A stretch of 64,000 nt of DNA from an uncultured Bacteroidota bacterium (GTDB taxonomy: Bacteria > Bacteroidota > Bacteroidia > Flavobacteriales > Flavobacteriaceae), in contig CABZIT010000002.1 in the NCBI GenBank assembly GCA_902525795.1, forward strand, positions 1 through 64,000. The letters are read 5' to 3'. Both the position numbers and the translations under genes were made by a program. Below the pieces are notes generated by a model. It made no database searches. It saw only the letters and a program-made list of their open reading frames with translations, and had not been told where the DNA came from. Numbering within the stretch: position 1 is the stretch's first letter; each line of letters opens with the position of its first letter. This document shows, one piece after another, positions 51,971 to 61,691 of this stretch.

Positions 51971-52423
51971 ATGAAAAAACACCTTTTTCTCTCCTTTTTT
52001 TTCGTTGTATTTTACTCTTTTTCTCAACAAATGATGTATGGTCCGCAAAGAGGGCAAAGAGGCTACGTTCCTCCACCAAGAATTAACACTAGTCCTTATA
52101 TTTCATCTGTTGATACCTATGAGGAACTAGAAAAGGTCCTTCCTAAATGCGTTGAAATGTTTTCTTTGGATGATTTTGAAAGAGAAATACTTAAAGGTAT
52201 GCTAGTCAAAAAATATGATTCTTATAACAAAATTGTTGAGAATACTGATATGTCTAAGCAGGCAAGACAGGATGGTCTCAAAAATTTAGAAATTGAGTTC
52301 ATTAAATCACTCTCTGTTATTCTATCTCCAGATGAAATAACTACATACGTTGATACAGATTTTACCGAAAAAGCTCAAAAGAAAAAGAAGAAAAGAAGAA
52401 AAAAAAGAAAAAATAAAGAATGA
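51971..52423 (+). CDS. Secreted hypothetical protein with polybasic C-terminal tail
   Basis: Signal peptide MKKHLFLSFFFVVFYSFSQQ; ends EKAQKKKKKRRKKRKNKE. Confidence 0.75.
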   Translation: MKKHLFLSFFFVVFYSFSQQMMYGPQRGQRGYVPPPRINTSPYISSVDTYEELEKVLPKCVEMFSLDDFEREILKGMLVKKYDSYNKIVENTDMSKQARQDGLKNLEIEFIKSLSVILSPDEITTYVDTDFTEKAQKKKKKRRKKRKNKE

Positions 52424-52596
52424 ATAAAAATACAATTTTAGCATGGGCTACATTTATAATGATAATTTTTGGAATTCTTTTGGTTGCCCTGGGAATTTTT
52501 AAATACAACGAAATTGCGGGATGGGGTTTTGTTTCTGTTGGACTTGGTTTTTTAGCAATAGCTTGGGTATTTAACGCTTTAAAAGGGAGGGTTTAG
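52420..52596 (+). CDS. Small two-TM membrane protein, 58 aa (not in ORF track)
   Basis: Own translation: MNKNTILAWATFIMIIFGILLVALGIFKYNEIAGWGFVSVGLGFLAIAWVFNALKGRV*; ATGA overlap with upstream gene. Resembles what I recall of the CAL67264 small membrane protein family (unverified). Confidence 0.75.
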   Translation: MNKNTILAWATFIMIIFGILLVALGIFKYNEIAGWGFVSVGLGFLAIAWVFNALKGRV

Positions 52597-53049
52597 CTCT
52601 AATTTAATATCTGCTCTTTCATATGGGGAGGGTTTTTCCAAATGAATTTCTTTAAAACCATATTTTTTGTATAGGTAAATAGCATTTTCAAGTCTTTTAT
52701 TTGAGTAAATTAGTATCCTTTTCATTTGTTTATTTTTTGCTTCTTTGATGCAACGTTCAAGTAAGATTTTACCAATTCCTTTATTTCTATGAGCTTTTGT
52801 AACAGCCATTTTAGTTAATTCAAATTCATTATTGCTTGCTATTGGCATTAAAGCAATTGTACCAACAATTTCATTATCTAATTTTGCAAAAAAAATTTCT
52901 CCTCCTTTTTTGATGATAAATTTGTTAGAATTTGATAATATTTTTTTGTCATATTCTTCTACAAAAAAATACTCATTTAACCACTGAATATTTAAATCAA
53001 AAAATTTTTTTTCGTATTTGATATCAAAATTTATAATCTTTAATTTCAT
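52579..53049 (-). CDS. GNAT family N-acetyltransferase
   Basis: ELTKMAVTKAHRNKGIGKILLERCIKEAKNKQMKRILIYSNKRLENAIYLYKKYGFKEI. Confidence 0.92.
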   Translation of the reverse strand: MKLKIINFDIKYEKKFFDLNIQWLNEYFFVEEYDKKILSNSNKFIIKKGGEIFFAKLDNEIVGTIALMPIASNNEFELTKMAVTKAHRNKGIGKILLERCIKEAKNKQMKRILIYSNKRLENAIYLYKKYGFKEIHLEKPSPYERADIKLELNPPF

Positions 53050-53103
53050 ATTAAAATATGTATGATAATATTAATATCTTTAGTTAAATATTGCAAATAA
53101 ATA

Positions 53104-54792
53104 ATGAGTAAGTTAATAGAATGTGTTCCCAATATTTCTGAGGGAACGGATTTAAATAAAATCGATAAAATTGCAAAGAGTGTTCTGAATCATGAAGGAG
53201 TTAAATTATTAAATATTGACCCAGGAAAAGCTACTAACAGAACAGTAATAACTTTTGTTGGTCCACCTGAAACTATTGTTGATGCTGCTTATTCTCTAAT
53301 ATCTAAAGCAAAAGAATTAATTGACATGAGGTCACACAAAGGGGAACATCCTAGGATGGGAGCTGTAGACGTGTGTCCTTTTATTCCTATTACAGGTGTT
53401 TCTATGAAAGAGACTGTTGATTTAGCTCACCAACTAGGAAAAAGAGTTGGTAGTGAATTATTAATTCCAGTTTATTGTTATGAAAATGCTGCAAAAAATA
53501 ACCAGAGAGTAAATCTTGCAAATTGCAGATCTGGGGAGTATGAAGGATTAAATAACAAATTAATAGATGTTAAATGGAAACCAGATTATGGCCCTAATAA
53601 ATTTAATGAAACTGTAGCAAAATTTGGTGCAGTTGCAATTGGTGCAAGAGATTTTTTAGTTGCTTACAACATTAACTTAAATACAACATCAACAAGAAGG
53701 GCCAACTCAGTGGCTTTTGATTTAAGGGAAGCAGGAAGAGTAAAGAGAGAGGGTGGAAAATTAACTGGAAAAATAATTACAGATAAAAACGGAGAGCCTG
53801 TTCGTGAGCCTGGTTACTTTAAAAATTTAAAAGGGATTGGTTGGTATATTGAGGAATATGGAGTAGCACAAATTTCATACAACATTACAAATATAATTAC
53901 AACCCCATTGCATGAGGTTTTTAGTAAAACATGTGAAAGAGCCAATAGTAGGGGAATGCGCGTAACTGGGTCAGAATTAATTGGATTAGTACCCAAGAAG
54001 GTTTTGATTGATGCAGGAAAATACTTTTTGAGAAGACAAAAAAGATCACTTGCTATTTCAGAAAGAGAAATAATTCATATTGCATGTAAATCTCTGGGAT
54101 TAGATGAATTATCAGAATTCAAGCCAGAGGAGAGGGTTATTGAATATATGATTGATAATAATGATAAAAATTTATCAGAAAAGTCTATTAAAAAATTTGC
54201 TGAATTAACTTCTAGTGAATCCCCCGCCCCGGGAGGAGGTTCAATTTCGGCTTATTGTGGTGCATTGGGTGTATCTCTAGGAATTATGGTTGCAAACCTA
54301 TCAGCTCACAAAAGAGGTTGGGATGATGAGTGGGAATTTTTTTCTAATTGGGGAGAAAAAGGAGTCATATTACAAGAAATGTTAATTGATTTAGTTGATG
54401 AAGATACAAATGCTTTTAATTCAATAATCAAAGCCTTTTCACTGCCAAAAGATACTGCTGAAAATTTAAAAATAAGATATATTGAGATTCAAAAAGCAAC
54501 AAAAAATGCTATTGATGTTCCATTCAAAATAATGCATGTGTGTCTCGAGTCTTGTGAACTGTTATTAGCGATGGCTAAAAAAGGAAATCCAAATTCAATC
54601 TCGGATGTGGGGGTTGGGATGTATTGTATTCATGCAGCCGTAAATGGTGCATATTTAAATGTTAGAATCAATTCTAAAGAATTAAAAGACAAAAAAATTG
54701 TTAAAAAAGTGGATATTGAATGTAATAAAATCATTAAAAAAATCAACTCTAAATTAATTGAGATACAGAGTATAGTAGATAAAAAATTATGA
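53104..54792 (+). CDS. ftcD: Glutamate formimidoyltransferase fused to formimidotetrahydrofolate cyclodeaminase
   Basis: IECVPNISEGTDLNKIDKIAKS, MRSHKGEHPRMGAVDVCPFIPI; C-terminal SESPAPGGGSISAYCGALG cyclodeaminase domain. Confidence 0.95.
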   Translation: MSKLIECVPNISEGTDLNKIDKIAKSVLNHEGVKLLNIDPGKATNRTVITFVGPPETIVDAAYSLISKAKELIDMRSHKGEHPRMGAVDVCPFIPITGVSMKETVDLAHQLGKRVGSELLIPVYCYENAAKNNQRVNLANCRSGEYEGLNNKLIDVKWKPDYGPNKFNETVAKFGAVAIGARDFLVAYNINLNTTSTRRANSVAFDLREAGRVKREGGKLTGKIITDKNGEPVREPGYFKNLKGIGWYIEEYGVAQISYNITNIITTPLHEVFSKTCERANSRGMRVTGSELIGLVPKKVLIDAGKYFLRRQKRSLAISEREIIHIACKSLGLDELSEFKPEERVIEYMIDNNDKNLSEKSIKKFAELTSSESPAPGGGSISAYCGALGVSLGIMVANLSAHKRGWDDEWEFFSNWGEKGVILQEMLIDLVDEDTNAFNSIIKAFSLPKDTAENLKIRYIEIQKATKNAIDVPFKIMHVCLESCELLLAMAKKGNPNSISDVGVGMYCIHAAVNGAYLNVRINSKELKDKKIVKKVDIECNKIIKKINSKLIEIQSIVDKKL

Positions 54793-56034
54793 GTTAAAGA
54801 CCTGACCTTTAATAATTACATTTTTGATTAAATTATCATTATAATAATAAACTAGGTCATTTATTGAATCCATTTCTTTCAAAATGATAAAGTTTGCTAA
54901 TTTTCCTTTACTAATGCTTCCGCATTTTTCGTTAATACCCATGGCATAAGCACCATTTAAAGTAGCTGCATTTATTGCCTGCTCCGTTGAGATCTTTAGT
55001 TTATTACATGCCAAGGAAACGATAAAATTCATATTTCCATTGGGAGAGGAGCCTGGGTTGAAATCACTTGCTAATGCAAATGGAATATTATTTTTAATTA
55101 ATTTTTTTGCAGGAGCATATGGAATATCAAGAAAAAATGAACAACCTGGGAGTAAAACAGGCATCGTTTTACTGTTTTTCAGAGCATGAATATCATTATC
55201 ATCTAAAATTTCTAAATGATCCACACTGACCAAATCATTAGTAACCGCCATTTGAATCCCTCCAATGTTATTAAATTGATTAACATGAATTTTAGTGGGA
55301 ACTTTTAATTGTTTTGCCTTCTTTATTATTTTTTCTGAATCAGAAACATTGAAGTATCCTTTTTCACAAAAAATATCTACATAATCTACAAGCTTTTTGT
55401 TAGTGAAGTCTGGAATCATCTTATTTAAAATAAGATTTAAGTATTCTTTTTTTGTAAGTTCTCTTGGATATGCATGTGCACCTAAAAAAGTAGATTTAAT
55501 TTCGATGGGTAAATTATCTTTCAATTTTTTAATAACACTAAGTATTTTAAGTTCAGATTCATAGGTTAAACCATATCCAGATTTAATTTCAATACCCCCG
55601 GATCCATTTTGAATCATTTTTATAATTCTTTTCAACGATATTGAATATAATTCCTGCTCAGAAATATTTTTAATTTCTTGTGTTGTTTTAAGTATTCCTC
55701 CACCACTATCAGCTATTTGCTTATAAGTGAGGCCCTGTAATCTCATTAAATATTCATTCGATCTATTTCCAGCAAAAACTGAATGTGTATGTGCATCACA
55801 CCAAGTTGGCATAACAAATAGATTTGATAAGTCAACAACTTCAGTATTTTCTAGTTTTTTTGGAATATTTTCCATATTTCCAAAGTCAATAATAATCCCA
55901 TTTTCAACCAATAAAAAAGCATTATGGATTTTCGGCAATTCATACATTTTATTTCCAGGGACATAAAATTCTTCTGCATCCCTAGTCTGTAACAATTGTT
56001 TGATATTAATGTAAATTGTAGAATTATAAGACAT
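54787..56034 (-). CDS. hutI: Imidazolonepropionase
   Basis: MPTWCDAHTHSVFAGNRSNEYLMRLQGLTYKQIADSGGGI, KSGYGLTYESELKIL, ALASDFNPGSSPN. Confidence 0.96.
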   Translation of the reverse strand: MSYNSTIYINIKQLLQTRDAEEFYVPGNKMYELPKIHNAFLLVENGIIIDFGNMENIPKKLENTEVVDLSNLFVMPTWCDAHTHSVFAGNRSNEYLMRLQGLTYKQIADSGGGILKTTQEIKNISEQELYSISLKRIIKMIQNGSGGIEIKSGYGLTYESELKILSVIKKLKDNLPIEIKSTFLGAHAYPRELTKKEYLNLILNKMIPDFTNKKLVDYVDIFCEKGYFNVSDSEKIIKKAKQLKVPTKIHVNQFNNIGGIQMAVTNDLVSVDHLEILDDNDIHALKNSKTMPVLLPGCSFFLDIPYAPAKKLIKNNIPFALASDFNPGSSPNGNMNFIVSLACNKLKISTEQAINAATLNGAYAMGINEKCGSISKGKLANFIILKEMDSINDLVYYYNDNLIKNVIIKGQVFNS

Positions 56035-56037
56035 AAT

Positions 56038-57423
56038 TTATATCATGTCTGATGGGTTTACCCATTCATCATATTCACCGGCAGAAAGATATCCAGATTT
56101 AATGGCTTCTTCTTTTAAAGTTGTGCCATTTTTGTAAGCATTATTAGCTATTTCAGCAGCTTTATAATAACCAATTTTAGTATTTAATGCTGTTACAAGC
56201 ATTAGAGAATTATGAAGTTTATTTTTAATATTATTTAAATTTGGAAGTATTCCCAAAACACAATTTTGGTTAAAACTTTTAACAGAGTCTGCAATCAATT
56301 TTGCAGAGTTTAAAAAGTTAGCAATAATAACAGGCTTGTAGACATTTAACTGAAAATTTCCTTGACTTGCTGCAAAAGTAACAGCCGTATCATTTCCTAT
56401 AACTTGACTACACACCATGCACAAAGCTTCACATTGTGTGGGATTAATTTTTCCAGGCATGATTGAACTTCCTGGCTCATTTGCAGGTAATATAATTTCT
56501 CCTATTCCACTCCTGGGTCCTGAAGCTAATAATCTAATATCATTAGAAATTTTGTGAAGAGAGACGGCAACTCTTTTCAAAGTACTATGGCTTTCGACGA
56601 AAGGATCATTGGAAGAAAGAGCTTCAAATTTATTTTCAGAGGAGATAAAAGGATACCCAGTTTCTGCAGATATTTTTTTAGCAACAAGTTTGGCATACCC
56701 GTGGGGTGTATTTAATCCTGTGCCGACAGCTGTACCGCCTAATGCCAAAGAAAGGAATATTTCTGCAGATTTTTCAATACTCAAAATTCCTTTTTTAATT
56801 TGTTCAGAGAATGCTGAAAACTCTTGACCCAAAGTGATCGGTGTTGCATCCATTAAATGAGTTCTTCCAATCTTTATAATTGAATTAAATTCTTCAGTTT
56901 TTTTATCCAAAGAAGTAAGAAGTTCTTTTAATGCAGGTATAGTTTTGGAAATTAAAACTTCAAAAGCACTAATATGCATAGCAGTTGGGAAAGTATCATT
57001 AGAGGATTGAGATTTATTAACATCATCATTGGCATTTACAACTTTTTCATCATGTAATTCTTTATTATCAAGTTGTTGGCTGCGGTTAGAAATAACTTCA
57101 TTTACATTCATGTTTGTTTGCGTTCCAGATCCAGTTTGCCAAATAACTAATGGAAATTGATCATTGTGTTTGCCAGCAATAATTTCATCACAAGCACTAA
57201 CAATTAATTTCATTTTATTCTCAGGTAATACTCCACAGTCAAAATTTGCTAAAGCTGCACATTTTTTTATAATAGCGTAGGAACGTATAATTTCAATTGG
57301 CATGCTTGCTTCAGGGCCAATTTTAAAATTTTGTCTTGATCTCTCTGTTTGAGCACCCCATAATTTCTCTTTAGGTACTTTAACTTCACCCAAAGTATCT
57401 TTTTCTGTTCTGTACTCCATCAC
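56038..57423 (-). CDS. fumC: Fumarate hydratase class II
   Basis: [69 protein letters not shown]. Confidence 0.97.
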   Translation of the reverse strand: MMEYRTEKDTLGEVKVPKEKLWGAQTERSRQNFKIGPEASMPIEIIRSYAIIKKCAALANFDCGVLPENKMKLIVSACDEIIAGKHNDQFPLVIWQTGSGTQTNMNVNEVISNRSQQLDNKELHDEKVVNANDDVNKSQSSNDTFPTAMHISAFEVLISKTIPALKELLTSLDKKTEEFNSIIKIGRTHLMDATPITLGQEFSAFSEQIKKGILSIEKSAEIFLSLALGGTAVGTGLNTPHGYAKLVAKKISAETGYPFISSENKFEALSSNDPFVESHSTLKRVAVSLHKISNDIRLLASGPRSGIGEIILPANEPGSSIMPGKINPTQCEALCMVCSQVIGNDTAVTFAASQGNFQLNVYKPVIIANFLNSAKLIADSVKSFNQNCVLGILPNLNNIKNKLHNSLMLVTALNTKIGYYKAAEIANNAYKNGTTLKEEAIKSGYLSAGEYDEWVNPSDMI

Positions 57424-57559
57424 TAATTATTAATTATACAAATTTACGTAATATTAATTATTTGTTTACATCAATGCTAGAGTTAAAATATTTTTATTGA
57501 TTAGAATTTTCCACAAAATATTATTGGTATTGTGTATATTTGTATTATAAATTTTACGG

Positions 57560-57721
57560 ATGTTTGAATTTGATCAATATTTGGGATTTCTTGCTTTTTT
57601 AACTATTCTTACCATTGGTTTTTGGTTATTTTTTGTTTTACTTTTATTCATTATTCCTTATTGGGTATTTGGAGCGCTAAAAGAGAGAATAGAGGAGCTT
57701 ATTGAGGAAAGAAAAAAATAG
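57560..57721 (+). CDS. Small membrane protein, 53 aa (not in ORF track)
   Basis: Own translation: MFEFDQYLGFLAFLTILTIGFWLFFVLLLFIIPYWVFGALKERIEELIEERKK*; hydrophobic core with charged C-terminal helix. Confidence 0.55.
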   Translation: MFEFDQYLGFLAFLTILTIGFWLFFVLLLFIIPYWVFGALKERIEELIEERKK

Positions 57722-57722
57722 C

Positions 57723-60134
57723 CTAAAATTCTCCTTGATTATTAAATCCTTGTGGGTTTCTTTGATTTTTCTTCTGATTAAACCTGTATATAAAGTTTAA
57801 AACTATTCTTCTTACTCCCCAACGAAATTCATAATCGTTGTAAAAATTATCATTAAACGTTTCATTTTTCCATCCTCTTTGATCTAGCAAATCTTTAACA
57901 TTTAACGAAATCGTTGCATTTTCCTTGAATAAGTCCTTACTTAATCCCATATCAATGGAAATATCTCCTTCTCTTTTATTTACTGCAGTTTTTCTGGGAC
58001 CTCTAATATTTACGCTAGTTTGCCATTGAATTTTTGCCGGTAGGCTTAGCTTATTGTTAATCTTGAAGTCCCAGCTTACATTTTTACTGTCATAAACTGT
58101 TCCTTCATAACTTCCAATTATTTCATTTTCAAAAATGTTTAAATTAGAGAAGATATTCCAAAATCTGCCCTGATTATATGAAATATTCAATTCAAATCCA
58201 AATCTCTCACTACTTGATAAATTTATAGGAAACCTTTCGTTAATTGGAACATTTACCCCTTCAATATTTGCGAAATCTCCTGTTTCCCTCAAAATAGTAT
58301 TGACAATATTTGTAGATCTTTGAAAATATGCAGAAGTGTTAAAAGTGATTCCGGAGGGGAATTTTTTTATGTAACCAAAATCAAGATTGTTTGAATAAGT
58401 GGGGTATAGGTAAGGATTACCCCTCCAAATTAATATAGGACTTATTTTGGTCGGGAATGGGTTAATAAATCTTGACCAAGGTCTATTTATTCTTCTGTTA
58501 TATCCAAAAGTTAATGTTTCGTCTTCTTTGAATTCGTATCCAAAATTAAAAGTGGGAAAAATTCCAGTTTCGTCAATTTTTGTAAAATCATTTGTGGTAA
58601 TTTGATTAATATTTTTTAATGTATTTTCAACTCTTAATCCAAATAAAAAAGAATAGGTTTCATCCAACTTTATTCCATATTGAGAATAAAAAGCACTAAT
58701 TTTTTCTTTGTATTGAAAAAGATTACTTTGACCTAAATCTTCTTCAAAATTATTATCAACTAGTTCAAACACCTTGTAATCAGTCTGTTTATCATCACTA
58801 TTAACTCTAAATCCAATTTCAAACTGTTTATTTTCACCAATGGGGTTCACATAATCTGATTGAATGAGATAGGATTTGTTATCTTCATTACTTGTGATTA
58901 TTTCATTTTCAATACCATTTTCATTTATAATCCCGTTTTCCAATTCATTTGAATTGTCATACTGAAAATCGATTGTTAGTTTTTTGCCACTCTCATCAAA
59001 TTTCTTCTCAAAATTCAAATTATATTCTCTATTAAATTCTGTTTCTCCCTCAGTTTCCACTTGGGTAATACTATTAATGGGAGAGAAATTTTCATCAATT
59101 TCGGTAATCAAGTTACTTTCAATATCTAGTGACTCATAATCATTGTAAAAAAAAGATCCTAAAATTGATGTATTTTCGTCAATGAACCACTCAACACCAT
59201 TGTTGATGAGGTAACCATTATTATTTCTATTTCTATCTCTGTCTTCAAGGAAGAATGTGCTTGGCTCATCTCCGTTAAAATACTCAGTAAATCCCCCGGA
59301 CTCACCAGGTCTATTTCTATCATTTATTCCTAAGGAATTAAAAAAATTTAGTTTACCGCTTCTGTAATTTGAATTAGCAGAAACACCATTAGATTTCGGT
59401 TCTGCATAATTAAGACTAAGAGAACCATTAAATCCTAGTTTCTTGGATTTTCTAAGTATTAAATTAATAATACCACCGGTCCCTTGCGCTTCAAATCTAG
59501 CAGATGGAGAAGTGATTACCTCAACTTTTTCAATTGCATCCGTTGGAAGTTGTCTGATGAAAGAAGAATTAACCCCAACAAGATTTGATGGTTTTCCATT
59601 TATGAGAACTCGTGCGGCATCATTTCCTCTTAATAAAATATTTCCATCAATGTCAGTAGAAACAGAGGGTATATTATCTAAAACGTCTAATGCGGTTCCT
59701 CCACGTGCAGTTAAATCTTTTCCAACAGTGTATATTTTTTTATCTAGTTTAATCTCCACTGTTGTTTCTTCGGCGATTATTTCTACCTCATCTAGTGATT
59801 CAAAACCAGGTTTCATTATAATTTTACCAAGATCTGTATCTTTATCTAGTTGTAGTTTTTCAAAATTATAGTCTGTAAAGGAAATAAAATCAATATTTAA
59901 ATTATAGACTCCACTGGCAGCAGATATTGAAAACTGACCATTTTTATCGGTTAGGCCACCAGTGATGATCTCTGTATTTTTAGGATTTCTAATGGTTACA
60001 GTGGCATATTCAAGAGGTTTATTATTTTCGGTGATAACTATCCCAGTGATTGTTAGTTCATTGTCTCTTTCAAATTGATTTTGAGAATGCAAATTTTGGT
60101 TAAAAAATAAAAGGAATAATAGAATAAATCTCAT
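57723..60134 (-). CDS. TonB-dependent receptor, outer-membrane beta-barrel family
   Basis: Signal peptide, carboxypeptidase-regulatory-like domain, plug (RGGTALDVLDNIPSVSTDIDGNILLRGNDAARVLINGKPS), C-terminal barrel. Confidence 0.92.
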   Translation of the reverse strand: MRFILLFLLFFNQNLHSQNQFERDNELTITGIVITENNKPLEYATVTIRNPKNTEIITGGLTDKNGQFSISAASGVYNLNIDFISFTDYNFEKLQLDKDTDLGKIIMKPGFESLDEVEIIAEETTVEIKLDKKIYTVGKDLTARGGTALDVLDNIPSVSTDIDGNILLRGNDAARVLINGKPSNLVGVNSSFIRQLPTDAIEKVEVITSPSARFEAQGTGGIINLILRKSKKLGFNGSLSLNYAEPKSNGVSANSNYRSGKLNFFNSLGINDRNRPGESGGFTEYFNGDEPSTFFLEDRDRNRNNNGYLINNGVEWFIDENTSILGSFFYNDYESLDIESNLITEIDENFSPINSITQVETEGETEFNREYNLNFEKKFDESGKKLTIDFQYDNSNELENGIINENGIENEIITSNEDNKSYLIQSDYVNPIGENKQFEIGFRVNSDDKQTDYKVFELVDNNFEEDLGQSNLFQYKEKISAFYSQYGIKLDETYSFLFGLRVENTLKNINQITTNDFTKIDETGIFPTFNFGYEFKEDETLTFGYNRRINRPWSRFINPFPTKISPILIWRGNPYLYPTYSNNLDFGYIKKFPSGITFNTSAYFQRSTNIVNTILRETGDFANIEGVNVPINERFPINLSSSERFGFELNISYNQGRFWNIFSNLNIFENEIIGSYEGTVYDSKNVSWDFKINNKLSLPAKIQWQTSVNIRGPRKTAVNKREGDISIDMGLSKDLFKENATISLNVKDLLDQRGWKNETFNDNFYNDYEFRWGVRRIVLNFIYRFNQKKNQRNPQGFNNQGEF

Positions 60135-60177
60135 GCGTTTGTTTGTTGTGAGTGAAACAAAAGATGTGCCATAAACA

Positions 60178-60516
60178 TTATAATAATTTGTCTATATTTT
60201 CTGCAGGTCGACCAATAACACCCAATTTTTCGCTGACGATAATAGGTCTTTCAATAAGTTTTGGCTCATTACTTAGAATTCTTATGAGCTGGTCATCAGT
60301 AAAGTCATTTCCTTTGTATTTCTCTTTCCATATTGCTTCATTTTTCCTAACAATTTCAATTGGTTTTAATTGAAGTTTTTTTAAAATGTATCTTATTTGC
60401 TCAGATGACAAGTTATTTTTAATATAATCTATTACTTCAAAATTAATTTTTTTACTTTCTAAATACTTTATGCCTTCTCTTGATTTCCTACATCTAGGAT
60501 TGTGATAAATTTTCAT
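60178..60516 (-). CDS. ArsC/Spx family arsenate reductase-like protein
   Basis: KIYHNPRCRKSREGIKYLESKKINFEVIDYIKN; RPIIVSEKLGVIGRP. Confidence 0.9.
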   Translation of the reverse strand: MKIYHNPRCRKSREGIKYLESKKINFEVIDYIKNNLSSEQIRYILKKLQLKPIEIVRKNEAIWKEKYKGNDFTDDQLIRILSNEPKLIERPIIVSEKLGVIGRPAENIDKLL

Positions 60517-61607
60517 TTGATTGATTTGTATTAAACATTAAATAAGATTTTAAAAAATCTTTAATATTACCATTAAGTACACTGTCAGTATTTCCAGTCT
60601 CTGTTCCAGTTCTGAGGTCTTTTACTAATTTATAGGGGTGAAGAACATAATTTCTGATTTGACTTCCCCATTCGATCTTTTTCTTAGTTGACTCAATTTC
60701 ATTTCTTTTTTCATTTTTCTTTTTTAATTCAATCTCATATAGCTGAGATTTTAGCATTTGCATAGCTCTCAATTTGTTATCTAGTTGCGATCTGGTCTCG
60801 GAACAAGTAATTTGAATTCCACTAGGCTTATGTGTAATTTGAACCTTAGTTTCAATTTTATTTACGCTTTGTCCCCCAGCACCACTAGATCTTGAAGTAT
60901 TTATTTCCACGTCCGATTGATTTATTTCAATATTTATGCTATCATCGATTAAAGGATACACATAAACCGATGCAAAACTTGTATGTCTTTTTGCATTTGA
61001 ATCAAATGGTGAAATTCGAACAAGTCTGTGAACGCCATTTTCACCTTTTAGCCATCCAAATGCATATTCACCTTCAATTTTTAAAGTTGCCGATTTTATG
61101 CCCGCTGTATCTCCATCTTGTTCATTGAGAATAGAGCTTTTTAGTTTATTTTTTTCACAATACATCGCATACATTCTCATTAACATTTGTGCCCAATCAC
61201 AACTCTCTGTACCTCCAGCACCCGCAGTTATTTGAAGAACAGCGTCCATGTTATCACTTTCATGAGAAAGCATGGTTTTGAATTCTAATTCTTCTAAAAT
61301 TGCATTGCTTTTATTGTATTGATTTTCCAACTCATCATCAGAACATTCATTTTTTTTATGATATTCAAATAATATTTCCAAGTCAGTTATATTTTCTTCA
61401 AGGGAATCAATATTTTTTATCCAGTTTTTTAAAAACTTAATCCTCTTAAGAGTTATTTGTGCTTCTGACGAATTTTCCCAGAAATTTTCTTGAAACGTTT
61501 TTTTTTCTTGTAATTCTAATTCTTGATGCTTGCTGCTAAGGTCAAAGGTACCCCCTTAACGCATCCAGGCGATTTCTAAAAGTGAGTATTTGTTCATTTG
61601 TATACAC
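60494..61607 (-). CDS. prfB: Peptide chain release factor 2, with +1 programmed frameshift
   Basis: ORF track covers 60494..61381 only. Upstream, GTG at 61607 opens VYTNEQILTFRNRLDALRGYL followed by in-frame TGA (61544-61542); +1 shift continues as DLSSKHQELELQEKKTFQENFW... into the listed ORF. RISPF (RF2 SPF motif) and SGAGGQ present. Confidence 0.95.
61542..61555 (-). other. prfB +1 programmed frameshift site
   Basis: Minus-strand AGG GGG TAC CTT TGA C: SD-like AGGGGG, slippery CTT, in-frame UGA followed by C. Confidence 0.93.
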
Positions 61608-61691
61608 AGCTTAAAATTAATATTAAATTAAAGAAGATCGTAAAGTTTTTAATGAAAATTTTTATCACTAGATTTATTTAAATTTAAGCTG

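Noticed and set aside
54787-56034. hutI plus ftcD as a complete histidine utilisation operon.
   Set aside because: The genes are convergent, and hutH and hutU are not in the window.
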